A DNA stretch of 64,000 nucleotides. Origin: Ruminococcaceae bacterium R-25. GTDB lineage: Bacteria > Bacillota > Clostridia > Saccharofermentanales > Saccharofermentanaceae. The position numbers and the translations under genes are program-made. Shown here one piece after another: positions 8,387-16,514 of the stretch; the first letter of the stretch is position 1, and each line of letters begins with the position of its first letter. The notes below the pieces were generated by a model that saw nothing but the letters and a program-made list of their open reading frames with translations, searched no databases and was not told where the DNA came from. The stretch spans positions 1 through 64,000 of the forward strand of contig QGFZ01000004.1 in assembly GCA_003149065.1 (NCBI GenBank), read 5' to 3'.

Positions 8387-9151
8387 ATGGTCAGACTTAT
8401 TCTTTCAGACTTGGATCACACTTTGTTAAGACAGGACGGGAGCGTTTCTGATGAGACACTTCGCGTATTGGATGCATGCAGAAAACAAGGTGTTGTTTTC
8501 GCGATCGCGACAGCAAGATACTGGATCGGTGCTGAAAAATACATAGATCTGTTAAATCCTGACTATGAGATAACTACGGACGGAACTCTTATACATTCAG
8601 GCCGTGAATGCTTGTATTCCTGCGAGTTTTCGGAAGAAGACACCGAACATATAGTAAGGAGTCTTTTAAATGCCGTGCCCGGATCGGAGATTACCGTTGC
8701 CCACGGAAAGACGGTTTACTGGAACAGCCTTCACATCGCCGAATCAGAGAAACTTCATAAGGCTACATATAACGATTATTCTGCAGCGCTTAACGTCAAA
8801 GCAAATAAGATCGTGGCTGAACTGCCGAATGAGGCTATAGCCCGGAAAATAGCAGAACAGTCAGGTTGTAAACTGCAGTGTTATCGCGGCGAAAAGTGGT
8901 ATTCTTTCCTTCCTTCAGGTTCCGGAAAGACTGCCGCCATTGAAGCATTGTCCAAGATCAGCGGCATAAGCATCGAAGATATTGTTGCTTTCGGTGACGA
9001 CAGCAACGATGTGGAAATGCTGAAGTTGTGCGGCAAAGGAATAGCAGTGGCTAATGCAGTTCCCGCAGCATTAGCTGCAGCAGACGATATAACTATGTCA
9101 AACGATGAAGATGGTGTGGCTCATTGGCTTAAAGTAAACTGTATCGGATAG
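8387..9151 (+). CDS. HAD-superfamily phosphatase, Cof type
   Basis: 254 residues from ATG 8387, chosen because AAGGT is well spaced; an in-frame ATG at 8357 lacks a ribosome site. The DLDHTLL motif (nucleophile Asp plus acid/base Asp) is at the start and GDDSNDVEML near the end supplies the Mg-binding aspartates. The long C2 cap between them is typical of Cof-like sugar-phosphate or flavin-phosphate hydrolases. The exact substrate cannot be told from sequence. Confidence 0.85.
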   Translation: MVRLILSDLDHTLLRQDGSVSDETLRVLDACRKQGVVFAIATARYWIGAEKYIDLLNPDYEITTDGTLIHSGRECLYSCEFSEEDTEHIVRSLLNAVPGSEITVAHGKTVYWNSLHIAESEKLHKATYNDYSAALNVKANKIVAELPNEAIARKIAEQSGCKLQCYRGEKWYSFLPSGSGKTAAIEALSKISGISIEDIVAFGDDSNDVEMLKLCGKGIAVANAVPAALAAADDITMSNDEDGVAHWLKVNCIG

Positions 9152-9194
9152 AACGGAAAATCAACAGGATAAGAGTAATGATTGGTTGAAAATT

Positions 9195-9224
9195 TAAGAT
9201 TATGTTAATGAAGACATAATCTTA
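9195..9224. other. Perfect 11-bp stem-loop in an intergenic region
   Basis: TAAGATTATGT and ACATAATCTTA pair perfectly around an 8-base loop. No T tract follows on the plus strand, so it may be an mRNA 3'-end stabiliser or a protein site rather than a classical terminator. Confidence 0.5.
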
Positions 9225-9284
9225 CGGAAAGCCGCACTGATTATAATCAGAATAATAAATACTTAATTTTTATGGAGACTGATT

Positions 9285-9446
9285 ATGTATAAGGTTTGTA
9301 AGAATTGCGGCAAACAGTTTGATCTGTCAGTAAAGAAATGCCCTGAGTGTGGCGGGAAGCTCAAAAAACAGTTCACAGAAGAGGAATTAGAGGAGATCAA
9401 GAAGCAGAACGATGATTTTACTGCAATCAGCAATTTCATGTTCTAA
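9285..9446 (+). CDS. Small zinc-ribbon protein (53 residues)
   Basis: ATG 9285 follows TATGGAGACTGATT. The peptide starts MYKVCKNCGKQFDLS and continues KKCPECGGKLKKQF, giving a CxxC...CxxC zinc ribbon, then a Glu/Lys-rich helix. Related short zinc-ribbon proteins are widespread with unknown roles. The gene stands alone between the HAD gene and the nucleoside phosphorylase operon. Confidence 0.7.
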   Translation: MYKVCKNCGKQFDLSVKKCPECGGKLKKQFTEEELEEIKKQNDDFTAISNFMF

Positions 9447-9494
9447 TTCCAAATGACAAAACCGGACAACATTTATGCAAATATAGCTGCTTTG

Positions 9495-9545
9495 CTCGGA
9501 TGATATAATGATTTACGAAGGGGTAACCCGTAGATAGGATAATCC
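9495..9545 (+). repeat. Partial copy D of the intergenic element (promoter block)
   Basis: CTCGGATGATATAATgAT, then gaagggGTAACCCgTAG and ATAGGATAATC, repeat the promoter half of copy C (CTCGGATGATATAATTAT ... TGATCCCTTAG). The terminator and tandem-word half is absent. The extended -10 TGATATAAT (9501-9509) probably drives the operon starting at 9607. Confidence 0.45.
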
Positions 9546-9606
9546 GGAATATAATTATCTATGCGGGGAAATAATTTGGGAATTTAAAAATTGGGAGATT
9601 AGTGAA

Positions 9607-10410
9607 ATGATCACGGATTCATTTGATAACAAAACTGAAGAAATATTAAAGCCTTGGAAAAAGGAAGATGCCAAAAAGGTTGATGCCTGTATCCTGACTT
9701 TTTCCAATGAGATCCTTCAGTATGTTCTGGAAGCTTACGATTGCACAAAGATCGGAGATATTTATTCTTCGAACGGAGCAAAACCGATATACGGCTTTAC
9801 TTATAAAGATAAAGAATTTGCCATATACATGTCATTTGTTGGTGCTCCGGGCTGCGTAGGCGATATAGAAGATTCAATGTCTGTTATTAAGACTGACAAG
9901 TATATAGAGTTTGGCGGCTGCGGCTGTCTGAATAAAGAAATAGCCAGAGGAAAAGTAATGGTCCCTACAGAAGCTTACCGTGATGAGGGAACGTCATATC
10001 ACTATGCTCCTGCATCTGATTACATTACGGTGAAAAACAGCGAAAAAGTTGCTGAGTTTATGGAATTGGCAGGTCTTCCTTATGTGAAGGGGAAAACATG
10101 GACTACAGATGCTGTATACCGTGAGACCAGAGGAAACTTCGATAAAAGAAAGAATGACGGCTGCATTTCGGTAGAAATGGAATGTGCTGCGATTCAGGCC
10201 ATGTGTGATTTCAGGGGATTGGATGCTTATTTCTTTTTTACCAGCGGCGATCTTCTTGATGCTCCGAAGTGGGATTCACGGATGGAAAAGAACCAGAAGA
10301 AAAACACGCAGCATGATCCGGGACATTTCGAAATAGCGCTTGAACTTGCGTGTTATGTTACTTTAGAGACAGATAAGAAAATTATTAGGAAACTGACGGA
10401 GAAACAATAA
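9607..10410 (+). CDS. Nucleoside phosphorylase family protein (PNP/UDP type)
   Basis: 267 residues. The central glycine-rich strand (FGGCGCLNKEI) and the signature VEMECAAIQAMCDFRG, where Glu and Met contact the ribose, identify the PNP_UDP_1 fold of purine/uridine phosphorylases. The protein splits nucleosides with phosphate into base and ribose-1-phosphate, or a related nucleosidase reaction; base preference is not readable. It leads a probable three-gene operon with a PAS protein (one base apart) and an ABM protein. Confidence 0.85.
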   Translation: MITDSFDNKTEEILKPWKKEDAKKVDACILTFSNEILQYVLEAYDCTKIGDIYSSNGAKPIYGFTYKDKEFAIYMSFVGAPGCVGDIEDSMSVIKTDKYIEFGGCGCLNKEIARGKVMVPTEAYRDEGTSYHYAPASDYITVKNSEKVAEFMELAGLPYVKGKTWTTDAVYRETRGNFDKRKNDGCISVEMECAAIQAMCDFRGLDAYFFFTSGDLLDAPKWDSRMEKNQKKNTQHDPGHFEIALELACYVTLETDKKIIRKLTEKQ

Positions 10411-10411
10411 A

Positions 10412-10789
10412 ATGACAGACATAAATGAAATCTACAAAAGCGTTCTTGAAGCTGACAGGGCAGCAGTGGTCATCTGTGACCTTGAACACACAATAATATA
10501 TATGAATCCTGTAGCAATTGAACGTTATGCTAAGTGGGGCGGAAAGGATCTTATGGGCAAGAGCCTGTTGAATTGCCATAATGAGAAGTCCCGTGAAATG
10601 ATCCAAAAAGTGGTTGAATGGTTTAAGGCTTCTAAAGACAACAATATCGTTTATACATTCTTCAATCAGAAGGAAAACAAAGATGTTTACATGGTTGCTC
10701 TCAGAAATGAAGAAGGCAATCTTATCGGATATTACGAGAAACATGAGTACCGCAACCGCGAGACCATGAAGATGTACGATATTTCATAA
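10412..10789 (+). CDS. Stand-alone PAS-domain protein
   Basis: 125 residues forming a single PAS fold: an AAVVICDLEHTIIYMNPVA strand, LMGKSLLNCHN helix and VYMVALRNEEGNLIGYYE beta hairpin. Similar small PAS proteins in Clostridia are thought to bind a small ligand or cofactor. There is no output domain, so it must act through a partner. It follows the nucleoside phosphorylase with one intervening base. Confidence 0.75.
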   Translation: MTDINEIYKSVLEADRAAVVICDLEHTIIYMNPVAIERYAKWGGKDLMGKSLLNCHNEKSREMIQKVVEWFKASKDNNIVYTFFNQKENKDVYMVALRNEEGNLIGYYEKHEYRNRETMKMYDIS

Positions 10790-10804
10790 GCAGGATGATG
10801 GGAT

Positions 10805-11125
10805 ATGATAACAGTTAATCTCTATTACAAAGGTCAGAATGGCAGTGCAAGAGCGTTTGCCGAAGAGATGGAAAAGTCCGGAATAGCGGATGCGATACGT
10901 GCTGAAAAAGGCAATCTCAGATATCAGTATTTTGTACCGCTTGATGATCCTGAGACTGTGTTGCTGATTGATTCATGGACTGATCAGGCTGCCATAGATG
11001 AGCATCATGCATCTCCCATGATGAAACAACTGGCTGAACTTCGCGAAAAGTACGATCTGCACATGACGGTTGAGCGTTTTGTGAGCGATGAATACGAGGC
11101 TGACAAAAAGTTCATTAGAACTTAA
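10805..11125 (+). CDS. ABM-domain (YgiN-like) monooxygenase or dimeric ferredoxin-like protein
   Basis: 106 residues. The segment YQYFVPLDDPETVLLIDSW and the AIDEHHASPMMKQL helix are the conserved core of the antibiotic-biosynthesis-monooxygenase fold, in which dimers act on quinone-like or heme substrates. It is the last gene of the probable operon beginning at 9607. Confidence 0.8.
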   Translation: MITVNLYYKGQNGSARAFAEEMEKSGIADAIRAEKGNLRYQYFVPLDDPETVLLIDSWTDQAAIDEHHASPMMKQLAELREKYDLHMTVERFVSDEYEADKKFIRT

Positions 11126-11166
11126 ACGTCATCAGCTGATGAATTTACCGTCTGGAGGTGATCCAT

Positions 11167-11316
11167 ATGACCATCAAAGAAGTCTGTGAGAAGTACGATA
11201 TCACACCTGATACACTTCGCTACTATGAGCGTGTCGGCGTCATTCCTGCTGTTACAAGAACTGCAGGGGGCATCAGGTATGATTTAAGGAGGAATACAAG
11301 ATGGGTAAAAAATTAG
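11167..11316 (+). pseudogene. MerR-family regulator, N-terminal remnant
   Basis: GGAGGTGATCCAT leads into ATG 11167. The first 39 residues (TIKEVCEKYDITPDTLRYYERVG ending GGIRYD) are a textbook MerR winged-helix start, which normally continues for another 70-100 residues. Here the frame runs into the ribosome site of the next relic and stops after 49 codons. An internal deletion fused its front to the leader of a flavodoxin gene. Confidence 0.8.
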
Positions 11317-11381
11317 TAGCATATTTCAGCGCAAGTGCATCAGAAGAAAAGCTCAAAGCATGGGCTGAAGAGATTAACTAA
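11301..11381 (+). pseudogene. Flavodoxin gene with large internal deletion
   Basis: AAGGAGG at 11287 precedes ATG 11301. The peptide starts MGKKLVAYFSAS, the FMN-binding beginning of a flavodoxin, then jumps to EEKLKAWAEEIN, which looks like the C-terminal helix, and stops after 26 codons. The in-frame loss of about 120 codons leaves both ends intact, as in the neighbouring MerR and EamA relics. Confidence 0.7.
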
Positions 11382-11394
11382 ATGGAGTTTTACT

Positions 11395-12402
11395 ATGAAG
11401 AGATTATTCAAAATGCTGTTGTGTTCTGCACTGGTTTTATGCATGACCGGATGCGGCAGCACTGCTCCGACAACTGAAAGCATAGAGACAACTACATCTC
11501 AGACAACCACTGCATCTGAGAGTGAATCAGAATCTGAGACGACTGCAGCAACAACGGAAGAGACTACAGCAAAAAACGATACGCTTGTTATCTATTTCTC
11601 TGCCACAGGAACGACCAAGGGCATTGCCGAGAAGATCGCGGCAATTACCGGTGCGGATCTTTATGAGATCACTGCAGCGCAGCCTTATACTGAAGACGAC
11701 CGCAATTGGAAGGACTCGAAAAGCAGATGTTCCGTTGAACAGAATGATACTTCTGTAAGACCTGATATAAGCAGCGAGCCTATCTCTTTGGATGGATACA
11801 AGACTATTTATATCGGCTATCCGATCTGGTTTGCACAAGAGCCGAGAATAATGGATACATTCGTCGAAAATAACGATTTCGGAAATGCGAAGGTCGTACC
11901 TTTCTGCACTTCAGGAAGCAGCGGAATCGGTGATAGCTGGAAGAATCTTGCTGTTAATGCAGGCAGTGGCAACTGGATTACCGGAACGCGTTTTTCAGGA
12001 AGTGAAACGGATTTCGAATTGAGGGACTGGGTCTATTCACTGCCAAGAGCCATGACATTGAAGATCAATGATACAGAAGTCCCTGTTATGTGGGAAGACA
12101 ATGATTCGGTTAAGGAGTTATATTCATACGCTGCGAGTGGCATCAGAATTGAGCTGTCACAATTCGATGGTTTTGAACGGTTCGGTCATATCGGCAAGAG
12201 CTTAACAAGCAACGAAGAAAAGATAACAACTTCATATGGTGATATAATGCTTGCAAATAATGACCAGCTTGTTGTTTTCTGTGGCTCGAAAACATTGAAA
12301 TACACGAGGCTTGGAAAGATCCTTCTGTCAGAAGAAAAAATGATAGAACTTCTCTCAAAGGACGGGAACGTAACAGGAACAGCAGTTATTAAACTAATGT
12401 AA
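11395..12402 (+). CDS. Lipoprotein with flavodoxin domain and cyclophilin-like domain
   Basis: 335 residues from ATG 11395, placed by GGAG eight bases upstream. Lipobox MTGC (Cys 19) and a Thr/Ser/Glu stalk (about 22-62) predict a surface-anchored protein. Residues about 63-210 form a flavodoxin domain (LVIYFSATGTTKGIAEKIA binds the FMN phosphate; IYIGYPIWF follows). Residues about 220-335 match the cyclophilin-like fold (VPVMWEDNDSVKEL, FGHIGKSL, GDIMLANNDQLVVF). Flavodoxin with a cyclophilin-like domain recurs in Clostridia. An FMN protein outside the membrane suggests extracytoplasmic electron transfer (inference). Confidence 0.85.
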   Translation: MKRLFKMLLCSALVLCMTGCGSTAPTTESIETTTSQTTTASESESESETTAATTEETTAKNDTLVIYFSATGTTKGIAEKIAAITGADLYEITAAQPYTEDDRNWKDSKSRCSVEQNDTSVRPDISSEPISLDGYKTIYIGYPIWFAQEPRIMDTFVENNDFGNAKVVPFCTSGSSGIGDSWKNLAVNAGSGNWITGTRFSGSETDFELRDWVYSLPRAMTLKINDTEVPVMWEDNDSVKELYSYAASGIRIELSQFDGFERFGHIGKSLTSNEEKITTSYGDIMLANNDQLVVFCGSKTLKYTRLGKILLSEEKMIELLSKDGNVTGTAVIKLM

Positions 12403-12435
12403 ATGAGATTTTAAGATGCTAAGTAAAAACACATC

Positions 12436-12918
12436 TTGATATATATCCTTATCGCAGGAATTCTTTTTGCTCTGCCTGCCTGCTCGGACGTGTCTGAAAC
12501 CCAGGTTTCCACGACTGCAGCTTCGACAAGATCGTCGAACTTTAAGGCTCCTGATTTTCCGGAAAATATGGAGCACGAACCTCCGCAGGGAATGGGATTC
12601 GACATTTCAAATGAGGATATTTTCGAAAAGGGTTATTACGCAGTTCAGTACGATTCCTTCGAAGGTGCATACTTATACTGGTCAACGAAAAACAACTCCG
12701 GATCAGACATAGAGTGGAGCGTATATCTTTCCGATAAGGAGCTCTCGGAAGACGAGATCAAAGAGCTAGCCAAAACAAAATCTCTGGGTGTCAACGAAGG
12801 CTCTGATTCAATACGTGAGGGACAGTGGATATACGTCCTTTGCAGCATAAATAAAGAGACTGCATCTGCCCCGGTCGACGCGACATTCCATCTCTCAAGT
12901 TTCAGGGACTACGCCTGA
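12436..12918 (+). CDS. Small lipoprotein of unknown function
   Basis: 160 residues. A hydrophobic start with lipobox LPAC and a Thr/Ser stalk predict a lipoprotein. A charged domain follows with SDKELSEDEIKELAK and a closing beta-rich segment. The start is awkward: the frame opens at TTG 12436 without a ribosome site, while ATG 12416, in another frame, begins MLSKNTS and stops at once. Either TTG is used or a one-base change separated the original ATG from the signal peptide. Confidence 0.6.
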   Translation: MIYILIAGILFALPACSDVSETQVSTTAASTRSSNFKAPDFPENMEHEPPQGMGFDISNEDIFEKGYYAVQYDSFEGAYLYWSTKNNSGSDIEWSVYLSDKELSEDEIKELAKTKSLGVNEGSDSIREGQWIYVLCSINKETASAPVDATFHLSSFRDYA

Positions 12919-12920
12919 CA

Positions 12921-12929
12921 TGATATAAT
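12921..12929 (+). promoter_or_regulatory. Extended -10 promoter
   Basis: TGATATAAT, an extended -10 box, lies 62 bases before the ribosome site of the truncated transporter gene at 12991. Confidence 0.45.
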
Positions 12930-12990
12930 CTGACTGCACGGCTGGGATCCTACCGTTTAACATGCCAAATATATTTTGGAGGATCCATCT

Positions 12991-13167
12991 ATGTGGAATA
13001 TGATTTGGCCGCTTCTTCTTATTGTTTTATCCAATTGCTTTTACAACATCGGCTTGGAAGCCGGATATGTATTTCTTTACCGAGCGGGCTGGAAAGTGAT
13101 GAATGCTATAATTAATAGCGGTATAGGAATCATCAATATATATGGGAAGGATAATAGGAAAAAATGA
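12991..13167 (+). pseudogene. EamA-type transporter with internal deletion
   Basis: GGAGG at 12979 precedes ATG 12991. The 58-residue frame begins MIWPLLLIVLSNCFYNI, a typical first helix of EamA/DMT-type permeases, and jumps to GLEAGYVFLYRAGWKV, which in full-length relatives lies in a later helix. The tail is unrelated and runs into the next gene with an ATGA overlap (13164-13167). It cannot form the usual ten-helix carrier. Confidence 0.6.
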
Positions 13168-13568
13168 AGTATTACAGAGTTCACATGAAAGACTGTGCTT
13201 ACATCACAAAGCAGCCCAGAGGCATCTTTACGGCTGTAGGTAAGCTCGCAGACAGCAAGACTATGACGGAAGAAGAGGAGAAGGAATACTGGCGCAACAG
13301 AGAGTATTTCGAGAGAGTTCTGCCTGTTCCTCCGTTTTATGAGCAGAATAATCCTGACGGGGCCATCACATGGTTTAAGGACAACGAAGACGCAAAGGAT
13401 ATCTGGGATCAGATGACGTTCTACCGTGAGATGTGCAATAAGTATGGAATAAAGCTCTATGTTTCAGAATGCGATGAGATTCCGGGTGAGATCATATATG
13501 AGGATCAGTTCCAGATAGCCGTTAAGAATCAGCCGGAAGATATTGAGATAATCACTAAGGAACTTTAA
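13164..13568 (+). CDS. Conserved hypothetical cytoplasmic protein
   Basis: 134 residues with no signal or membrane segment. The start overlaps the stop of the broken transporter (ATGA). Sequence is rich in Tyr, Glu and Lys, with TMTEEEEKEYWRNREYFERV and an acidic C-terminal half. I do not recognise the family. It opens a run of small soluble proteins that includes a SUFU-domain protein. Confidence 0.65.
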   Translation: MKYYRVHMKDCAYITKQPRGIFTAVGKLADSKTMTEEEEKEYWRNREYFERVLPVPPFYEQNNPDGAITWFKDNEDAKDIWDQMTFYREMCNKYGIKLYVSECDEIPGEIIYEDQFQIAVKNQPEDIEIITKEL

Positions 13569-13608
13569 TCAGCAGAACAAAGAATCAGACTTATCGGAGG
13601 GACAGATT

Positions 13609-14232
13609 ATGAGTGACAATGATTCTATCAACACATCAGGTTGGGATGTGATAACAAATGAGTTTTCCCGTATTTATCCCGGTCAGGACAATCCGAAACA
13701 CTACGGAACGTTGATCAAATGGATGTTTGGCGGAAATGATCCGCTTGACGGAATCAGCATTTATGACGGCGGTGATTATTGGCATTTTGTCTCGTATGGT
13801 CTGACTGAACTGTACGATAAAGAGTGCGAAGACAAAGAAGTAAGCGGTTATGGCTATGAGCTTACATTAAAACTCAAGAAATACGATTTTGAAGATCTTG
13901 AGGGAGAGTTTAAGAATATCTGCAACATCTTCCAGATAATTGCACGAATGAGCTTTACCCGCGGCGAGTTATTCTTCCCTTATGAATACATTTATACCGG
14001 TCAGAAGGAAGGTATGGACGCCAAGCAGAAGAGCAATCTCACCGGATTTATAACGATTGCGGATACCAGCGCCAACACGCTCAGTACGCCTAACGGATCG
14101 GTGCGTTTTCTAGAGCTTGTCGGAATGACAGATGCAGAGCTTAAGACACTTAGTACGGGTGATACCGTTAAGACTATTTATGAGAAGCTTGGAACGGATC
14201 TGACTGATTATCACCGTGATTCGGTAGTCTGA
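13609..14232 (+). CDS. Suppressor-of-fused (SUFU) domain protein
   Basis: 207 residues. AGGGACAG precedes ATG 13609. The chain GWDVITNEFSRIYPGQ, KHYGTL, GGNDPLDGISIYDG, YWHFVSYGLTELYDKE and GYGYELTLKL is the conserved core of bacterial SUFU-like proteins. In bacteria this superfamily has been proposed to contain immunity proteins of polymorphic toxin systems, but no toxin gene is adjacent. It neither carries a signal peptide nor membrane segments. Confidence 0.88.
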   Translation: MSDNDSINTSGWDVITNEFSRIYPGQDNPKHYGTLIKWMFGGNDPLDGISIYDGGDYWHFVSYGLTELYDKECEDKEVSGYGYELTLKLKKYDFEDLEGEFKNICNIFQIIARMSFTRGELFFPYEYIYTGQKEGMDAKQKSNLTGFITIADTSANTLSTPNGSVRFLELVGMTDAELKTLSTGDTVKTIYEKLGTDLTDYHRDSVV

Positions 14233-14262
14233 TCTTGAAAGCTGTATGGAGGATAATTATTC

Positions 14263-14769
14263 ATGGAAGAAATAAATGATTCAATAATCATAAAATCCGC
14301 TGAAACCGATGAGGAATTGTGCGGCAGGGGATATGTTCATTGCACTGCATGGAAGGAAGCTTACAGAGGCATTGTATGTGACCGCTATCTTGATACGATG
14401 ACCGTAGAGGCTACAACAGCACGTGCCAGGAATTTCCCGGAAAATACGCTTGTAGCTAAGGATAAAGATAAAGTTGTAGGTTTTGCAGTATATAGTCCGT
14501 CGAGGGATGAAGACCTGCCGGACGCAGGAGAAGTTGATGCGATCTATATCCTTTCGGAGTATTACGGCCGGAAAGTAGGATACAGATTGATGAATGAAGC
14601 AATTTCAAGGCTCAGCGAATACAATACGTTTTTTGTATGGGTGTTCGAAAAGAATGAGAGAGCCATAAATTTCTATCACAAATACGGTTTTGAATTTGAC
14701 GGATGCAAAAAGGAATGGACTCTCGGAACACCGGTTACAATAGTCAGAATGGTAATGAGAAGAGAGTAA
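14263..14769 (+). CDS. GNAT-family N-acetyltransferase
   Basis: 168 residues. GGAGG precedes ATG 14263. The acetyl-CoA-binding segment YYGRKVGYRLMNEAI corresponds to GNAT motif A (R/Q-x-x-G-x-G/A), and FYHKYGFEFDG is the usual motif B end. The substrate is unknown. It lies between SUFU and an orphan gene with 7-30 base spacers, suggesting one transcript. Confidence 0.85.
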   Translation: MEEINDSIIIKSAETDEELCGRGYVHCTAWKEAYRGIVCDRYLDTMTVEATTARARNFPENTLVAKDKDKVVGFAVYSPSRDEDLPDAGEVDAIYILSEYYGRKVGYRLMNEAISRLSEYNTFFVWVFEKNERAINFYHKYGFEFDGCKKEWTLGTPVTIVRMVMRRE

Positions 14770-14776
14770 ACTTTTT

Positions 14777-15301
14777 ATGGACAAGCTTTATATCACACAT
14801 TACTTTTATCCTGGAACAGACCCATGGAAAAACATAATGCTTCTTCCTGAGGAGGAAGCTTTCCGCAAGGCAGAAGAATTGGCTGCTGCACATCCGGATA
14901 CTACCAGTTTCGGCCGTTTCGCTGACTTTGAGAACTATTATCCTGCCAGAAAGAAAGCGGATGCATTTGTGCGTGAGAAGTTCATTCAATTAGGCGGAAA
15001 GCCGAAGCTCTCTAACCCCTATTCGTTTACCCTTCTTGAGTGCGAATACCTCAGAGAGTGGTTTGACAGCAGCGATAAGATAATTCTTGATCTTGATGAT
15101 ATTCCGGATGATCAGGTCAGCTTCACGCTTGGCGACAGCTGTGCTCTTATGATCCATGGAAATGAACCGGTTGTTCTGACGAAAAAACTTTTATATGAGC
15201 GGATTGAGGCCTGTGACGGTTCTGTTGACGTTTTCCTCAAGGAATCTCTCGGCAACAAGTATGCTTATGTTGAAGTTCAGTTGTGGGACAGAATACAGTA
15301 A
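14777..15301 (+). CDS. Hypothetical soluble protein
   Basis: 174 residues. Acidic and aromatic, without signal peptide or recognisable domain. Conserved-looking stretches are LLECEYLREWF and ILDLDDIPDDQVSFTLGDSCALM. It lies seven bases behind the acetyltransferase, so it is probably co-transcribed. An immunity-type role by association with the SUFU protein is only a guess. Confidence 0.6.
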   Translation: MDKLYITHYFYPGTDPWKNIMLLPEEEAFRKAEELAAAHPDTTSFGRFADFENYYPARKKADAFVREKFIQLGGKPKLSNPYSFTLLECEYLREWFDSSDKIILDLDDIPDDQVSFTLGDSCALMIHGNEPVVLTKKLLYERIEACDGSVDVFLKESLGNKYAYVEVQLWDRIQ

Positions 15302-15343
15302 AGATAATAATCGATGAGTTAATTAAGTTGCAGGACTTTTCAG

Positions 15344-15964
15344 ATGAGCAAATGGGAAATAGACGTAAAAAAGATCATAGCTATTGTTTTGCTTGTGCTT
15401 GAAGTTATAGCAATCATTTATACCGGTTATATACAAACTTTAAATGAAACAGGCCATTATGGCACGTTTTACGAACCCAAAGACAATTTATATCTGACTT
15501 TTAGTAAAGATATCCCGTTGGATAAAGGAGAAGAGGAAGTTATTGCACCGAAAGGTTCTGTGGTACTGGTAGAAACCATAGGCTCTAATTTTGTTGGCGG
15601 TTACTATTCGAAAACAAATGATGGTTTTGATGAGTTCACTAAACTGGATGATCTGGAGCAGCTGACCCAGGGATTGGAAGAGGGATTTTTCTGGTTCCAT
15701 CTGTCTTGGGATTGTTTTGAAGAACAGGCTAAGATCCGGGAATTATATTCTGAAGCAGAACAAAGCACACGCATTAAAATAGAACGGGCTAAAACAAGAA
15801 ATATTGTTTCTACTATTGTTGCAGTTTTGTGTTGTCTTCTAATAGGCGCTCTTTTAATCTTCCTGTTATCTAAAATAAAGTGGTTTGTGTTGCTGTATGT
15901 ACTTCTAATAATCATCTTGTTTATTACGATCTTTATTTGGCCAAGTATTTTTCTATATCATTAA
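15344..15964 (+). CDS. Membrane protein with extracytoplasmic middle domain
   Basis: 206 residues: one N-terminal transmembrane helix (about 10-30), a charged domain of about 120 residues that should face outwards, and two closely spaced helices at the C-terminus (about 152-203). I do not recognise the family. No partner is obvious. Confidence 0.6.
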   Translation: MSKWEIDVKKIIAIVLLVLEVIAIIYTGYIQTLNETGHYGTFYEPKDNLYLTFSKDIPLDKGEEEVIAPKGSVVLVETIGSNFVGGYYSKTNDGFDEFTKLDDLEQLTQGLEEGFFWFHLSWDCFEEQAKIRELYSEAEQSTRIKIERAKTRNIVSTIVAVLCCLLIGALLIFLLSKIKWFVLLYVLLIIILFITIFIWPSIFLYH

Positions 15965-16034
15965 CATTTGTAAGAAAATGGTGTTCTGATACGTCTTATA
16001 GGTGAGATCTCAAATAACACCGGAGGCAGAAGTT

Positions 16035-16514
16035 TTGAAAAACGAAGATGTAGTCAGATTATTTGATGCTTATGCAGATGATCTATACAGATTTGCCGTT
16101 TACTATTCAGGTTCTAAACACGATGCTGAAGATATAGTTCAGGACGTGTTCTTAAAACTCCTCGGCGATCATGTCGAATATAAACCATGTAAGGAGAAAA
16201 CGTATCTCTTTACCATGACGGCAAACCGATGCAGGGATTATCTCAGGTCAGCATCCCGCAAGACAGGCGTAGATCTTGAGTCTTGTGAAAACGAGCTGCA
16301 GTATTTCGATGATTTCAATGAGAGAAACAGGGCAGTCTTTGATGAACTCATGAACCTGGACTATCAGTTCAGGATGCCTATCTATCTGCACTATTATGCA
16401 GGCTACTCTTACAAAGACATCGCCGGAATACTGAAGATATCCGAGTCAGCCGTTGCCGTAAGGATCAACAGAGGCAAGGCTTTGATGAAGATTGGATTGG
16501 AGGAATATTTATGA
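16035..16514 (+). CDS. ECF-type RNA polymerase sigma factor
   Basis: 159 residues if translation begins at TTG 16035, which is favoured by GGAGG nine bases upstream; an in-frame GTG at 16002 has no ribosome site. Region 2 (LFDAYADDLYRFAVYYSGSK, then AEDIVQDVFLKL) and region 4 (YAGYSYKDIAGILKISESAV) are both present. It ends in an ATGA overlap with a membrane protein that is the likely anti-sigma factor, so the pair should be a membrane stress-sensing unit. Confidence 0.88.
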   Translation: MKNEDVVRLFDAYADDLYRFAVYYSGSKHDAEDIVQDVFLKLLGDHVEYKPCKEKTYLFTMTANRCRDYLRSASRKTGVDLESCENELQYFDDFNERNRAVFDELMNLDYQFRMPIYLHYYAGYSYKDIAGILKISESAVAVRINRGKALMKIGLEEYL

